This document shows positions 53,140-62,107 of a stretch of DNA of 64,000 nt, one piece after another. Both the position numbers and the translations under genes were made by a program. Under the pieces are notes generated by a model. It saw only the letters and a list, made by a program, of their open reading frames with translations. It did no database searches and was not told the DNA's origin. Source of the stretch: CAZMZW01 sp963802275 (GTDB lineage: Bacteria; Chloroflexota; Anaerolineae; Anaerolineales; Anaerolineaceae). The DNA lies in NCBI GenBank assembly GCA_963802275.1, contig CAWDIB010000006.1, positions 62,001 to 126,000 of the forward strand, in the 5' to 3' direction. Every line of letters begins with the position of its first letter. Position 1 is the stretch's first letter.

Positions 53140-53833
53140 TTGTCAGCCAGCATCACATTCTACGGGCATGCCACATTGGGCATTCAAACCGGGAAATATC
53201 ACTTGATTGTCGACCCGTATTTCACGGGCAACCCGGCTTGCAAAACGAAACTTGAGGATGTTCAGGCGGATTACCTGCTGGTCACGCACGGGCACGGCGA
53301 CCACCTTGGCGACGCCGTTGCACTTTCAAAGCGAACGGGGGCGCAGGTCATCTCCAACACCGAGGTGGGCGATTGGTTGGAGAAGCAGGCTGTGAAAACC
53401 AAACCCCTGCAGGTGGGCGGCAGCTGGCGCTTCCCCTTTGGCCATCTGCGCATGACCTTTGCCCTGCACAGCTCCTCCCTGCCGGATGGCAGCTGCGGCG
53501 GGTTGGCAGGTGGTTTCGTGCTCACGACGCTGGAGGATGAAAAGCTTTACCTGGCGGGCGATACCGGTTTGTTTGGCGATATGACCCTCATCGGCGAGGA
53601 AGGGACTTGACCTGGCTGTGTCTGCCCATCGGCGGCCTGTATACCATGGATCCGGCGGACGCTCTGCGCGCGGTCAAGCTGCTCAAACCGCGCTGGTCAT
53701 TCCCATCCATTACAACAGCGTCAAGAGTCTGCAGCAGGATGTTGACCAATGGAAGCAGCAGGTGGAGCAGCAAACCCCCGCGAAAGTGGTGATTCTCAAA
53801 CCGGGCGAATCGTATCAATTGCCAATTTTCTGA
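53140..53833 (+). CDS. UPF0173 MBL-fold hydrolase (two frameshifts)
   Basis: A metallo-beta-lactamase-fold protein of the YtkL/UPF0173 group: ITFYGHATLGIQ, metal site H50-G-H52-G-D54-H55, AGDTGLFGDMTLIGE, then in other frames LPIGGLYTMDPADALRAVK and VIPIHYNS. Breaks lie near 53608 and 53690. It starts with TTG at 53140 behind CAGGAGG. The substrate is unknown. It is divergent to the aminopeptidase. Confidence 0.82.
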
Positions 53834-53891
53834 ATTGATATTTAAAAAATATTGTATAAAATAAATTTAATCAAAATAAAGAGGGACCCTT

Positions 53892-54974
53892 ATGACACTT
53901 GAAATTGAAATTAATCGAATTCAGCAACTTCTTCGAGAAGGAAGGTTTACAAATGAGGCAGAGGTGAAACAAGGAATTGTTCTGCCGATTCTTCAAGCAT
54001 TAGATTGGCCAATTTCTGATATTAATATTGTTATTCCTGAATATTCTGTTGCGGGGAGAAGAGTTGATTATGCATTATGTCCCCCATTGACAGAGCAGGC
54101 AAAGGTTTTCATAGAAGCCAAAGCTGTTGGAAATATTGAGGGTGGAGATCAGCAATTATTCGAATATGCCTTTCATCAAGGAGTTCCTTTATTAGTTCTA
54201 ACTGATGGGAAAGAATGGAATTTTTATTTACCTAGTGAGCCTGGAAACTATCAAGAACGCAAGGTGTATAAAATAGACCTTCTTGAACGTGATCCAAATA
54301 CTAGCAAGGAAAAATTTTATAGATATCTACAATTTTCAAGGGTATCACAAAATCAAGCACTTGAAGATGCGAGAAAAGATTTACGAGAATTAACAACGCG
54401 AAATGTCGCTGAAAGAAATATTTCTCGTGCTTGGCAAGCAATTCTTCGTGAACATAATGATATTTTAATGGAGTTACTAATAGAAAGAGTTGAGGACATG
54501 TGTGGTATACGCCCTGAAAGTTTGGCTTGCGAAAATTTCATTGACAGTCTTCTAACGAATAATCCGCGTCCTGAGATTACCCCCACACCTCAAAGAAATA
54601 ATATTCGTGAAGGAACAAATCGAATAACCCAAAATCAAATCGGATACAAATTTTTTGGGAAGTCATATCATATGCAATATGCCAGAGACGTAATGATAGA
54701 TATTATCAAACGTCTTGCGGAAAGAGATTCGACTTTCTTGACAAGATTTGAAACAAGAGCACGTGGAAGGACGAGAAATTATATAGCTAGAAATAAAATG
54801 GACTTATATCCTGGAAGAAACGATCTTTGTGAAAATGAATCACGAGAAATTGTATCAGGGTGGTGGATTGGGGTTAATCTTAATAAATTGACTATAGACA
54901 AGATATTAAGAATCGCTCTTGAAGTTGCACAAATAACAAAAGGTCAAGATGTTGATTATTACTTAGGTGTCTAG
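53892..54974 (+). CDS. orphan HsdR-N-type nuclease protein, AT-rich
   Basis: The N-terminal 150 residues match the restriction-enzyme R-subunit N-terminal domain: D59 in RRVDYALCP and E75-A-K77 in VFIEAKAVG form a PD-(D/E)XK nuclease site, and EAEVKQGIVLPILQALDW is the usual lead-in. The C-terminal 110 residues form a second conserved-looking domain (RGRTRNYIARNKMDLYPGRN, GWWIGVNLNKLTIDKILR). There is no helicase domain and no methylase neighbour. The gene is much more AT-rich than its surroundings, so probably acquired. It may be a solitary defence gene. Confidence 0.75.
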   Translation: MTLEIEINRIQQLLREGRFTNEAEVKQGIVLPILQALDWPISDINIVIPEYSVAGRRVDYALCPPLTEQAKVFIEAKAVGNIEGGDQQLFEYAFHQGVPLLVLTDGKEWNFYLPSEPGNYQERKVYKIDLLERDPNTSKEKFYRYLQFSRVSQNQALEDARKDLRELTTRNVAERNISRAWQAILREHNDILMELLIERVEDMCGIRPESLACENFIDSLLTNNPRPEITPTPQRNNIREGTNRITQNQIGYKFFGKSYHMQYARDVMIDIIKRLAERDSTFLTRFETRARGRTRNYIARNKMDLYPGRNDLCENESREIVSGWWIGVNLNKLTIDKILRIALEVAQITKGQDVDYYLGV

Positions 54975-55060
54975 ATTTTTAAGATAACTATTTTCTCTTT
55001 CAAGAATTGATAGTTTTTGCCAGCAATTGCTCTGTATCATCCCATCTGTGATTGGGTGAT

Positions 55061-56371
55061 ATGAACCAAACCAAACCTGCCAAGGATAAATTTTACACAT
55101 TAACCATCGCTGAGCGCCTTCAGCAGCTGGCTGATTCCGGCTGCCTGGATGCAGATGAGCTGGCTGCCCTGAGCGGCAGCACTGGCCTCACTCCGGCACA
55201 GGCAGACCACATGATTGAAAACGTGGTCGGCACTTACGCCCTGCCGCTGGGCATTGCCCGCCATTTCGTGGTCAATGGGCGCGAGGTGCTGGTGCCGATG
55301 GTCATCGAGGAACCCTCGGTGGTGGCTGCCGCATCATTCATGGCGCGCCTGGCTGCCGCCGGGGGCGGTTTCACTGCCAGTTGCACTCCCCCCGAAATGA
55401 TTGGCCAGATGCAGATCCTGGATGTGCCTGATCTGCAAGCGGCAAGCGAGCAATTATTGGCAAATAAAAAAAAGTTGCTTGCCGCCGCGGCAGTGGACCC
55501 CATGCTGCAAAAACTGGGCGGCGGACCGCGTGACCTGCAGGTTCGCCAGTTCGAAGATTCCCCAATTGGTCCTTTCCTGGTGCTGCACCTGGTCATGGAT
55601 GTGCGCGACGCCATGGGTGCCAATGCCATCAACACCGCCCTGGAAGCTCTTACCCCGCTGGTGGAACAGCTTAGCGGCGGGAGTGTCCTATTGCGCATCC
55701 TTTCCAACCTGGCTGACCGCCGCCTCGCCAAATCATCCTGCCGCATTCCCCTGGCCGAATTGGCTTTTAAGGACTACCGCGCCGAACAGGTGCGTGATGG
55801 CATCATTGCCGCCTGGGCTTTTGCCGCGGCTGACCCTTACCGCGCCGCCACCCACAACAAGGGCATCATGAATGGCGTGGATGCCGTCGTGCTTGCCACC
55901 GGCAATGACTGGCGCGCAGTGGAAGCCGGAGCGCATGCCTATGCCGCCCGCAATGGCATTTATACCAGTCTCAGCCGCTGGTGGAAGGATGAGAATGGTG
56001 ACCTGATGGGTGAACTGGAAATGCCTATGGCGGTTGGCATTGTCGGCGGCGCCACCCGCGTACACCCAGCGTGCCAAAGCTGCTCTGAAACTGATGGGTG
56101 TTAAGACCGCATCAGATCTGGCGCGAGATCATCGTTTCGGTCGGGCTGGCCCAGAACCTGGGCGCCCTGCGCGCGCTTGCCACTGAAGGCATCCAGCGCG
56201 GGCATATGAGCCTGCACGCCCGCCAGGTGGCGGTGGCGGCTGGTGCGCCCGGGGAACTGGTTGATCCGCTGGCCCGGCAATTAGTTGCACGAAAACAACA
56301 TTCGCATCGAACGAGCCCTGGAAATCCTGCAAAGACTGGAGTCAAGAAGTGAATCCGCAAAAAACTGCTGA
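55061..56371 (+). CDS. mvaA: hydroxymethylglutaryl-CoA reductase, class II (about three frameshifts)
   Basis: It reduces HMG-CoA to mevalonate. The ENVVGTYALPLGIARHF block and catalytic EEPSVVAA (Glu near residue 83), Lys in HNKGIMNGVDAV, Asp in TGND and His in MSLHARQVAVAAG are all present, the class II (bacterial) pattern. Breaks near 56065, 56125 and 56300 split the C-terminus; joined, the gene ends at 56371 after NIRIERALEILQRLESRSE. About 435 residues is normal. Start ATG at 55061; an in-frame TTG lies three codons upstream. First gene of the mevalonate-entry operon. Confidence 0.88.
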
Positions 56372-57440
56372 AAAAGAATCGCTGCTTATTAAAACCCGCC
56401 CGCCCGGTGGGTATTGTCGGTTATGGCGCTTATGTGCCCATGTACCGCCTGCCGGCAGCCGAGGTGGCCCGCGTGTGGGGCGGCACGGATGAAGGTCTGC
56501 CGATCAAGGAAAAAGCGGTGCCCGGACTGGATGAGGATGTCGGTCACCATGTCCATCGAAGCCGCCCGCAATGCCCTTGCGCGTGCCGGTATTGATCCCG
56601 AATTATTGCGCGCGGTGTGGGTCGGCTCGGAATCGCATCCCTACGCGGTCAAACCCAGTTCCACCATCATTGCCGAAGCCATTGGCGCATCACCCCACAT
56701 CCAGGCGGCTGACATGGAATTTGCCTGCAAGGCTGGCACCGAAGCCATGGTGCATGGCTATGGGGCTGGTCGGTTCCGACATGGCCGACTATGCCCTCGC
56801 CATCGGCGTCGATACCGCCCAGGGCAAACCCGGTGATGCCCTGGAATTCACCGCCGCGGCTGGCGGCGGCTGCCTTTGTCATCGGTCCGGCTGAGGAATC
56901 ACTGGCAGTCATCAACTCCACCTATTCCTATCGTCACCGACACGCCTGATTTCTGGCGGCGCGAATACCAGCGTTACCCCGAACACGGCCAGCGCTTTAC
57001 CGGCGAACCGGCTTACTTCAAGCATGTCCTCACCGCTGCGCGCGAACATGATGGAAGCCAGCGGCACCACCGCGGCGGATTACCAGCATGTCGTCTTCCA
57101 CCAGCCCAATGCCAAATTCCCTCAGCGCGCGGCCAAGCAGCTTGGTTTCAAAGAGGAACAGATCAAAACCGGTTTGCTTTCGCCCATCATCGGCAATACC
57201 TATGCCGGCGCTTCCCCCATCGGCTTGACCGCCATCCTGGATATTGCCAAACCAGGTGAGCGCATCCTGATGGTCTCCTATGGCTCCGGTGCCGGTTCGG
57301 ATGCACTGGACCTCACCGTGACCGAAAAGATCAATGATCGGCGTGAGCTGGCTGCCTCCACGCAGAGCTATATTGACCGCCGGGTGGAGATGGACTACGC
57401 CACCTATGCCCGCTACCGCGGCAAGCTGGCTTTGAAATGA
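56349..57440 (+). CDS. HMG-CoA synthase, archaeal type (five or six frameshifts)
   Basis: It condenses acetyl-CoA with acetoacetyl-CoA. Pieces in several frames join to VGIVGYGAYVPMYRLPAAEV, EKAVPGLDEDV, TMSIEAARNALARAGIDPE, MEFACKAGTEAMVHGYGAG (catalytic Cys), VFHQPNAKFPQRAAKQLGF (catalytic His) and PIIGNTYAGASPIGLTAILD. The order and motifs match the archaeal/actinobacterial-like HMG-CoA synthase rather than the bacterial mvaS type. A GTG at 56349 may be the start, overlapping the reductase end. The stop overlaps the thiolase ATG (ATGA). Confidence 0.85.
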
Positions 57441-58608
57441 GCGCTGTAATGGATGAGGTCATTATCGCCGGTATCGGCCAGGTGCCGGTCGGGGAACACT
57501 GGCAGCTTTCCCTGCGCAACCTGGCGGCCCGCGCCATGTTGGATGCCATTAAAGATGCCGGTGAGTCTTAAGCCGCAGGCCATCTATGTCGGCAATTTCC
57601 TGGCATCGGTGGCATCCGGGCAGGCCAACCTGGGCGCGCTCATGGCGGAATGCATCAATTTGTCTGGCGTGGAATCCTTTACTGCCGAGGCGGGTGAGGC
57701 ATCTGCCGCGGCAGCTCTTGCACCTGGCCTGGCAAGCGGTCAAGTCCGGGCTGGTGGAAACCGCCCTGGTCATTGGCGTGGAAAAGTACACCGATGTGGT
57801 CGGTACCGAAATGGATAGCGCAATTGCCCAGACCATGGACTATGACTTTGAGGGCATGCAGGGTTTGTCCATTAGCGGCACCGCCGCCCTTTTAATGCAG
57901 CGTTACATGCATGAATACCACGTGGCAAGGGAGGCCTTTGCCGCCTTCCCTCTTATCGCCCATGCCAACGCGGTCAATAATCCCAATGCCTTCTACCGGC
58001 GTGCCATCTTGCTGGCTGACTATCAGAAAGCCGGGCTGGTCAGCGACCCGCTCAATCTATTTGATGTTGCCCCCTATGCGGATGGCGCTGCCGCCGTGCT
58101 GCTTACCCGCCGATCCAATCTCCCCAAAGGATTCTCCTACCCGCTGGTATCCATCAGCGCATCCAGCCTGGTTACCGATACCCTCGCCCTGCATGACCGG
58201 CCCAATCCGCTCGCTTTCGATGCCGCCCGGCTCTCAAACGAACGCGTTTTACAGCAGGCCGGCATTCCCCGCGAACGGGTGGACTTGTTCGAATATTGGG
58301 ATGCCTTTTCCATTTACGCCGTCCTCTGCCTGGAATCAGCTGGTTATGCTGCGCCGGGCAGCGGTTGGATGCTTGGACAGGATGGCAGTCTGGATCTAAA
58401 AGGTCGCCTGCCGGTGGCCACCCTGGGTGGTCTCAAAGCGCGCGGTTTCCCCCTGGGAGCCGCGGGCGCATATCAGCTGGCGGATGCCGTCACCCAGTTG
58501 CGCGGCCAGGCCGGACAAAACCAGGTGCAGGGTGCACGTGTTGCCCTGCTGCAATCCCTGGGTGGACCGGCCTCCACGTCCGTCTCCCATATTCTGCGCC
58601 TGCTTTAG
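57437..58608 (+). CDS. thiolase-family protein lacking the catalytic residues (two frameshifts)
   Basis: SCP2/archaeal-type thiolase fold: DEVIIAGIGQVPVGEHW at the start, YVGNFLASVASGQANLGALM, ALVIGVEKYTDV, APYADGAAAVLLT and a C-terminal TLGGLKARGFPLGAAGAYQ. At the nucleophile site AEAGEASAAAAL has Glu where EAACASG has Cys. EYWDAFSI replaces EVHDAFTI, and GFPLGA replaces GHPVGA. Breaks are near 57560 and 57715. In archaea this protein passes acetoacetyl-CoA to HMG-CoA synthase in a complex with DUF35; here it may be structural only. It overlaps the previous stop by 4 bases. Confidence 0.82.
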
Positions 58609-58714
58609 CCAACCCGGAGCCTATCAAAACCTATCACTGAAAACGGATAGTTCCTGATAGCGGCAGCCCAATACACTAATGACACTCAACAACGAATAGA
58701 AGGAGCAAGACGTT

Positions 58715-59119
58715 ATGGAAATACCGCGACATTGGCGGCTGCAAAAACAGCGTTACTCTCTGACCGGTGAGGTCTGCCCTCACTGCCAGGCCAGGATCTT
58801 CCCCGCACGGGATGTCTGCCCGGAGTGTGGCGGCGAAGCCAAAAAACCCTTCGTCTTCAGCGGACGTGGCAAAGTCTATTCCTTCACGGTCATGCACAGT
58901 GCCCCCGCTGGTTTTGAACGCAATGCTCCCTACACCGTCGCCCTGGTTAAACTCGAGGAAGGCCCGGTGGTGACTGCCCAGCTCACCGACCTGGGCGCCA
59001 AAAAGGCCGAGATCGGCATGCCGGTCGAGATGGTCACCCGCCGCATACGTGAGGATGGTGACGAGCGCGGTATGCTCATTTATGGGTATAAATTCCGGCC
59101 GGTGCTAAAACCAATCTAA
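58715..59119 (+). CDS. DUF35 zinc-ribbon OB-fold protein
   Basis: A rubredoxin-like zinc ribbon (CPHCQARIFPARDVCPECGG, four Cys) followed by an OB fold (GKVYSFTVMHSAPAGFERNAPYTVALVKLEEG, read in part). In archaea, DUF35 proteins bridge thiolase and HMG-CoA synthase and hold CoA. Its place after both genes here fits the same complex. At 134 aa it is normal. A ribosome binding site AAGGAG lies upstream. Confidence 0.9.
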   Translation: MEIPRHWRLQKQRYSLTGEVCPHCQARIFPARDVCPECGGEAKKPFVFSGRGKVYSFTVMHSAPAGFERNAPYTVALVKLEEGPVVTAQLTDLGAKKAEIGMPVEMVTRRIREDGDERGMLIYGYKFRPVLKPI

Positions 59120-59138
59120 GAAATCTATCCAAATTGGT

Positions 59139-59172
59139 AAAAAAGCACTCTTTGCAAAAGGAGTGCTTTTTT
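59139..59172 (+). terminator. Rho-independent terminator of the mevalonate operon
   Basis: A 12-bp stem AAAAAAGCACTC/GAGTGCTTTTTT with a 10-base loop and a following T run, 20 bases after the DUF35 stop. Confidence 0.9.
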
Positions 59173-59218
59173 TATTACACCTCACAAAGGATCAATGGAA
59201 AAAAGATACAATAAAAAT

Positions 59219-59530
59219 ATGAACGAAATCACTTTACTATATTTCGATGGTTGTCCATCCTGGCAGCCTGCATTGGAAAACCTAAAACAGGCCGTTAAAA
59301 TCGAGGGAATTTCAGCCAAGGTCGGGTTGATAAAAATTGAGGACAACGAACAGGCGCAACGGGAACAGTTCCTTGGGTCACCTTCCATTCACGTGAATGG
59401 TATCGATTTGTGGCCAGAAGAACGCAATCGTTATTCGTTAAGCTGCCGGGTTTATAAGACACCCGATGGTATAAAAGGCTCTCCCACCATCGAAATGCTG
59501 CGCGGGCGATTACGAGAAGCAATCCTTTAA
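59219..59530 (+). CDS. thioredoxin-like protein with single Cys
   Basis: A small thioredoxin-fold protein: ITLLYFDGCPSWQPALENLK at the start with one redox-type Cys (GCPSW instead of CxxC), and FLGSPSIHVNGIDLWPE carrying the cis-Pro. Such proteins are common near metal or stress genes; the role is unknown. The frame also opens at 59195; the inner ATG gives the usual N-terminus. Confidence 0.7.
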   Translation: MNEITLLYFDGCPSWQPALENLKQAVKIEGISAKVGLIKIEDNEQAQREQFLGSPSIHVNGIDLWPEERNRYSLSCRVYKTPDGIKGSPTIEMLRGRLREAIL

Positions 59531-59752
59531 ATCAGAAATTAAAATTACTCACCACCCGCGCCACTCTTGTGCTGACAGAGTTGGTTATATCGGTTAATGT
59601 TACGGTTGGTGCTTAGACCGAATTAAAAATGATTTTCAAGGTTTTCCCGAAAATGTGAAGGCCTTTTTTTGTAATTACTACAAGAAGTTGATACCTCTTA
59701 CCAAACCCAAAAATTTCTACTAAGCTATACTATTTTAAAAAAGGTTTTAATT

Positions 59753-60091
59753 ATGATCAGTCGCATTTGGCACGGATGGACTACCCCCGCCAACGCAGAT
59801 AAATATGAGTCATTGCTTAAAGAAGAGGTCTTCGTCGGCATCTTCAACCGGCACATACCCGGGTTTAAGAGCATTCAACTCCTGCGCCGTAATGTCGGTC
59901 AGGAGGTCGAATTCATCACGATAATGTTGTTCGATTCGCTGGATGCCGTGCGCGAATTTGCCGGGCAGGATTACGAATTGGCTGTGGTGCCGCCCAGGGC
60001 GCGGGCAGTCTTATCCCATTTCGATGAACGCTCTAAGCATTACGAGGTCATTGAGTATCGGGATGCAATATCGCGGGGAAACATTTCCTGA
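59753..60091 (+). CDS. antibiotic-biosynthesis-monooxygenase-like (ABM fold) protein
   Basis: A 112-residue ferredoxin-like dimeric-barrel protein: MISRIWHGWTTPANADKYES, PGFKSIQLLRRNVGQEVEFI, FDSLDAVREFAG. ABM proteins include small monooxygenases and heme-degrading enzymes; the substrate here cannot be told. A -10-like TATACT lies upstream at about 59724. The 222 bases before the gene hold nothing else. Confidence 0.75.
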   Translation: MISRIWHGWTTPANADKYESLLKEEVFVGIFNRHIPGFKSIQLLRRNVGQEVEFITIMLFDSLDAVREFAGQDYELAVVPPRARAVLSHFDERSKHYEVIEYRDAISRGNIS

Positions 60092-60464
60092 AATGAGTTA
60101 CAACGGGTAACGAATCAGCGTAGGGAGGATTCAAGCACCGAATTATTTTGGTTATCCAATGGGCAAATAAATAACGCAGATAGATCAGGCGATGGCTTTT
60201 TGTCAATATTGGTCGAAAACTTAGATCTCGATATCAGCTCAGATCTATTCCGAACAAGTTTCGTAATAATTTGGCATCCTATAAATAAACTCAATGGTCG
60301 TTACAAATTAGACTACCTTAGAGGAGTGTAAGAATTTTTCAACTGGGAACAAAACACCATATCACTTTGGTATGATGAAGCAGAGATAATGGACGATAAA
60401 CAAAATAAATTTTTGTAAACTATTTGGAAAAAGCTACTGATGATTGTAAATAATTGGAGTTGAA
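60092..60464. other. gene-free stretch
   Basis: About 370 AT-rich bases with only very short frames and no RNA or repeat I can identify. Confidence 0.5.
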
Positions 60465-60890
60465 ATGGGAAAAAGTGTTGAATTAAAAACAAAGGTCAAT
60501 GCCGCAAGCGTGGAAGACTTTCTCAATTCTGTAACCGATCAACAAAAACGCGAAGATAGTTTTGAGATCCTCAAATTAATGGAGCAGGTGACAAAAGAGG
60601 CGCCAAAAATGTGGGGGACAAGTATTGTGGGTTTTGGCAGTTATCATTACAAGGGTGCCAGCGGACGAGAGGGTGATTGGTTCATGACCGGCTTTTCCCC
60701 TCGTAAACAGAACCTGACGCTTTACCTGATGGGAGGTTTTGATCAACATAAAGATTTGCTGCAAAAATTGGGCAAGTATAAAACCAGTGTCGGGTGTTTG
60801 TATATCCAGAAATTGGCGGATGTGGATAAAAAGGTTTTAAAGGAACTTGTCGCTGGATCTGTAAAAACAATGCAGAAACAGTCAAAATAA
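60465..60890 (+). CDS. DUF1801 protein, paralogue 1
   Basis: A YdhG-like small protein of unknown function: VEDFLNSVTDQQKREDSFEI, MWGTSIVGFGSYHYKGASGR, WFMTGFSPRKQNLTLYLMGG, LGKYKTSVGCLYIQKLADVD. The family shows a double-psi-type small domain. Its paralogue lies 780 bases downstream, with a DHFR-like gene between them. Confidence 0.85.
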   Translation: MGKSVELKTKVNAASVEDFLNSVTDQQKREDSFEILKLMEQVTKEAPKMWGTSIVGFGSYHYKGASGREGDWFMTGFSPRKQNLTLYLMGGFDQHKDLLQKLGKYKTSVGCLYIQKLADVDKKVLKELVAGSVKTMQKQSK

Positions 60891-61044
60891 AAATCAAAGC
60901 GTTGCCTTCAATCTAACCTGATGACCGTCCGGATTGCGCCCTTTGGAGTTTTTTATAAGGGAAGTCTTCTAATTCTCTGGATATTAATAAACCTCATATG
61001 GTTGTTTTGTACGTGGAGAATTAATATATTTTAAAGGTTCTTAA

Positions 61045-61632
61045 ATGAGAAAAATAATTGTTGCGGAATTTATCACATTGGATGGCGTGATCCAGGCGCC
61101 CGGCAGTGAAACAGAGGATATGGATGGCGGTTTTGTTTACGGTGGTTGGACAAGGCCTTTCTGGCACGACGACATCGGCGCTCATTTTTTTCAAGCCATG
61201 TCACAGGCGGATGCCCTCCTGCTCGGTAGAAAGACATGGCAGATCCACGCTACTGCATTTGAACCGATGGTGGGGGATCCTTTTGGCGACGCGATGAATG
61301 GCATTCAAAAATATGTTGTCTCCACCACTCTGAAAGATGCCTCGGCCTGGCGAAATTCAACCCTTATTCGTGAAAATGTGATCGAGAGGGTTCACCGGCT
61401 TAAGCAGCAGTCTGGCAGGGACATTCTCATGGACGGGAGCAGTGTGCTGGTCCATACGCTGGCCGGGAAGGACCTGGTCGATGAATACAGATTGCATGTT
61501 TATCCGATCGTGCTGGGTGGTGGCAAGCGTTTGTATCCGGCAGGTAAACAAAGAGAATTTAAGCTGGTGGAGGTATCCCCTCTTCCCACGGGAGTGGTGT
61601 TCATGCGGTATGAAAGAAGTCAAGGAAAATAA
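61045..61632 (+). CDS. dihydrofolate-reductase-fold protein, RibD C-terminal type
   Basis: A YyaP/YwjB-like reductase domain: RKIIVAEFITLDGVIQAPGS, DALLLGRKTWQIHA, KYVVSTTL, GRDILMDGSSVLVHTL and LHVYPIVLGGGKRLYP. It probably binds NADPH; the substrate is unknown. It is frequently found as a stand-alone accessory gene. At 195 aa it is normal. Confidence 0.88.
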   Translation: MRKIIVAEFITLDGVIQAPGSETEDMDGGFVYGGWTRPFWHDDIGAHFFQAMSQADALLLGRKTWQIHATAFEPMVGDPFGDAMNGIQKYVVSTTLKDASAWRNSTLIRENVIERVHRLKQQSGRDILMDGSSVLVHTLAGKDLVDEYRLHVYPIVLGGGKRLYPAGKQREFKLVEVSPLPTGVVFMRYERSQGK

Positions 61633-61665
61633 TAATCAAATTAAAAATAATTTTTAGGTTTTTCT

Positions 61666-62103
61666 ATGTATGAAGCCAAGACGAAACCGACCGCTATTTC
61701 AGTAGCATCTTATCTCGCCAGTATCCAGGATAATTCCCGCCGCAAGGATTGCGAACAGGTTGCTGCTTTAATGGAAAAGATCACTGGATGCAAGCCGCAG
61801 ATGTGGGGCACCAGCATCGTCGGCTTTGACCAGTATCATTACAAATACGCCAGCGGGCATGAGGGCGACGCGGCAGTCGTCGGTTTTTCTTCCCGCAAAG
61901 GTGATATTACCATTTACCTGGATGGTTTCGAAAGCGCAGAAACCCAATCCCTGTTATCTCAACTCGGCAAGCACAAGACAGGCAAGGTTTGCCTGTATAT
62001 TAAACGCTTGTCTGAAGTTGACCAGCAAGTCCTCGAGAAATTGATTCTTCATTCAGTGGCAGAGACAAGAAAGAAGTACCCAGAAGTGAGAAAGACGACA
62101 TAA
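61666..62103 (+). CDS. DUF1801 protein, paralogue 2
   Basis: It shares MWGTSIVGFDQYHYKYASGH, VGFSSRKGDITIYL and LGKHKTGKVCLYIKRLSEVD with the gene at 60465. It lies 33 bases after the DHFR-like gene and 4 bases before the cation transporter, so these are likely cotranscribed. Function unknown. Confidence 0.85.
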   Translation: MYEAKTKPTAISVASYLASIQDNSRRKDCEQVAALMEKITGCKPQMWGTSIVGFDQYHYKYASGHEGDAAVVGFSSRKGDITIYLDGFESAETQSLLSQLGKHKTGKVCLYIKRLSEVDQQVLEKLILHSVAETRKKYPEVRKTT

Positions 62104-62107
62104 AACC

